Assembly: GCA_026398285.1 (NCBI GenBank) | Contig: JAPLTI010000169.1 | Span: forward strand, 1-6,828 | Source: Verrucomicrobiota bacterium | Lineage (GTDB): Bacteria; Verrucomicrobiota; Verrucomicrobiia; Chthoniobacterales; Terrimicrobiaceae | Length of the DNA stretch: 6,828 nucleotides | Direction of reading: 5' to 3' | Part shown: positions 6,410 through 6,828 of the stretch, piece after piece | How the letters are laid out: each line of letters starts with the position of its first letter | How positions within the stretch are numbered: position 1 is the stretch's first letter | Position numbers and translations under genes: made by a program | Notes under the pieces: model-generated | What the model was told of the DNA's origin: nothing | What the model saw: only the letters and a program-made list of their open reading frames with translations | Databases searched by the model: none

Positions 6410-6828
6410 TTAGCTGATCAAGCGCAGGATCGACTGGGTGGATTGGTTCGCCTGTGCGAGCATCGCCGTGCCAGCCTGTTGCAGGATGTTGAAGCGGGCG
6501 AGCTTCGTGCTTTCGTCGGCCACATCCACATCAAGAATCCGGCTGTTTGCGGCCTCGAGGTTGGTCTTGTTCACTGCGAGCATGTCCGCAGCAAATGTCA
6601 ACCGGCTCTGCTCGGCACCATTGTTGGCGCGGAGGGTTGCGAGGTTTTGGATCGCTGCTTGGATCGTTGTGACAGCTGCTTGGGCCCCAGTGTTGGAACC
6701 GATGTTCATCACGGTGCTTGAGGTGTCGTCTGTGATATCGAACACAATTTGGTTCAAGTCGACTTGGGTGATTCCAATCGTCTGATCACCGTCATGCGAA
6801 GCGACAACAGTCAATGTGGCGTCCTCAT
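6410..6828 (-). CDS. fliC: Flagellin, C-terminal part (5' end beyond the window)
   Basis: Filament subunit of the bacterial flagellum, exported by the flagellar type III system and polymerised outside the cell. The visible 139 residues hold the end of the variable domain (threonine- and aspartate-rich VDLNQIVFDITDDTS) and the conserved C-terminal D1/D0 coiled region: VTTIQAAIQNLATLRANNGA, then EQSRLTFAADMLAVNKTNLE, AANSRILDVDVADESTKLAR, and the hallmark NILQQAGTAMLAQANQSTQS just before ILRLIS and the stop. The frame stays open to the window edge. A TTG near 6812-6814 is an internal leucine codon rather than a start, because the N-terminal D0/D1 region of flagellin is missing. The stop sits about 32 bases upstream of the terminator stem. 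Whether this is the only flagellin gene cannot be seen here. The symbol is generic (fliC/hag). Confidence 0.96.
   Translation of the reverse strand, partial: EDATLTVVASHDGDQTIGITQVDLNQIVFDITDDTSSTVMNIGSNTGAQAAVTTIQAAIQNLATLRANNGAEQSRLTFAADMLAVNKTNLEAANSRILDVDVADESTKLARFNILQQAGTAMLAQANQSTQSILRLIS

Noticed and set aside
1..6828. CRISPR array, tRNA/rRNA gene, transposon, or a novel defence system
   Set aside because: No regularly spaced repeats, cloverleaf, transposase, terminal repeats or defence domains were found; almost all bases are explained by recognised genes.

Overview
The window comes from a moderately GC-rich bacterium that has both a flagellin and PilT-type twitching ATPases. The style of the AlaRS, the tandem pilT pair and the absence of recognisable Shine-Dalgarno sequences at every visible start suggest the Verrucomicrobiota (possibly Opitutae-like). 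This is an inference from family resemblance; no phylogenetic marker was tested, and other Gram-negative phyla remain possible.

Layout. Bases 1-77 are a short leader with no supportable gene. alaS (78-2786, +) encodes a complete alanyl-tRNA synthetase with aminoacylation, editing and C-Ala domains. A 59-bp convergent gap follows. It lacks a canonical terminator but holds a small palindrome and half of a larger dyad that straddles the stop codon of the next gene. Two tandem pilT paralogues lie on the minus strand, transcribed from right to left: the upstream copy (3975-5069) and then the downstream copy (2846-3943), 31 bp apart and probably an operon. A 133-bp divergent intergenic region (5070-5202) carries a plausible sigma70-like promoter for a plus-strand pair. 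That pair is a small stand-alone NIL-domain protein (5203-5445) and, 15 bp later, a stand-alone 5'-3' exonuclease of the PolA N-terminal/FEN type (5461-6344). As read here the exonuclease gene is broken by a frameshift near 5947-5951. Comparison with E. coli Pol I suggests loss of about 22 bases. A strong bidirectional hairpin terminator (6351-6384) separates it from the 3' end of a convergent flagellin gene that runs off the right edge.

How the genes relate. The PilT pair would drive type IV pilus retraction, the flagellin is the filament subunit of swimming motility, alaS is housekeeping, and the exonuclease belongs to DNA repair or replication. They do not form an obvious single pathway. 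I do not see a new defence, mobile or regulatory system here. The points most worth checking are the broken exonuclease, the dyad element over the pilT stop codon, the diverged motifs of the two PilT copies, and the pairing of a NIL protein with a nuclease.
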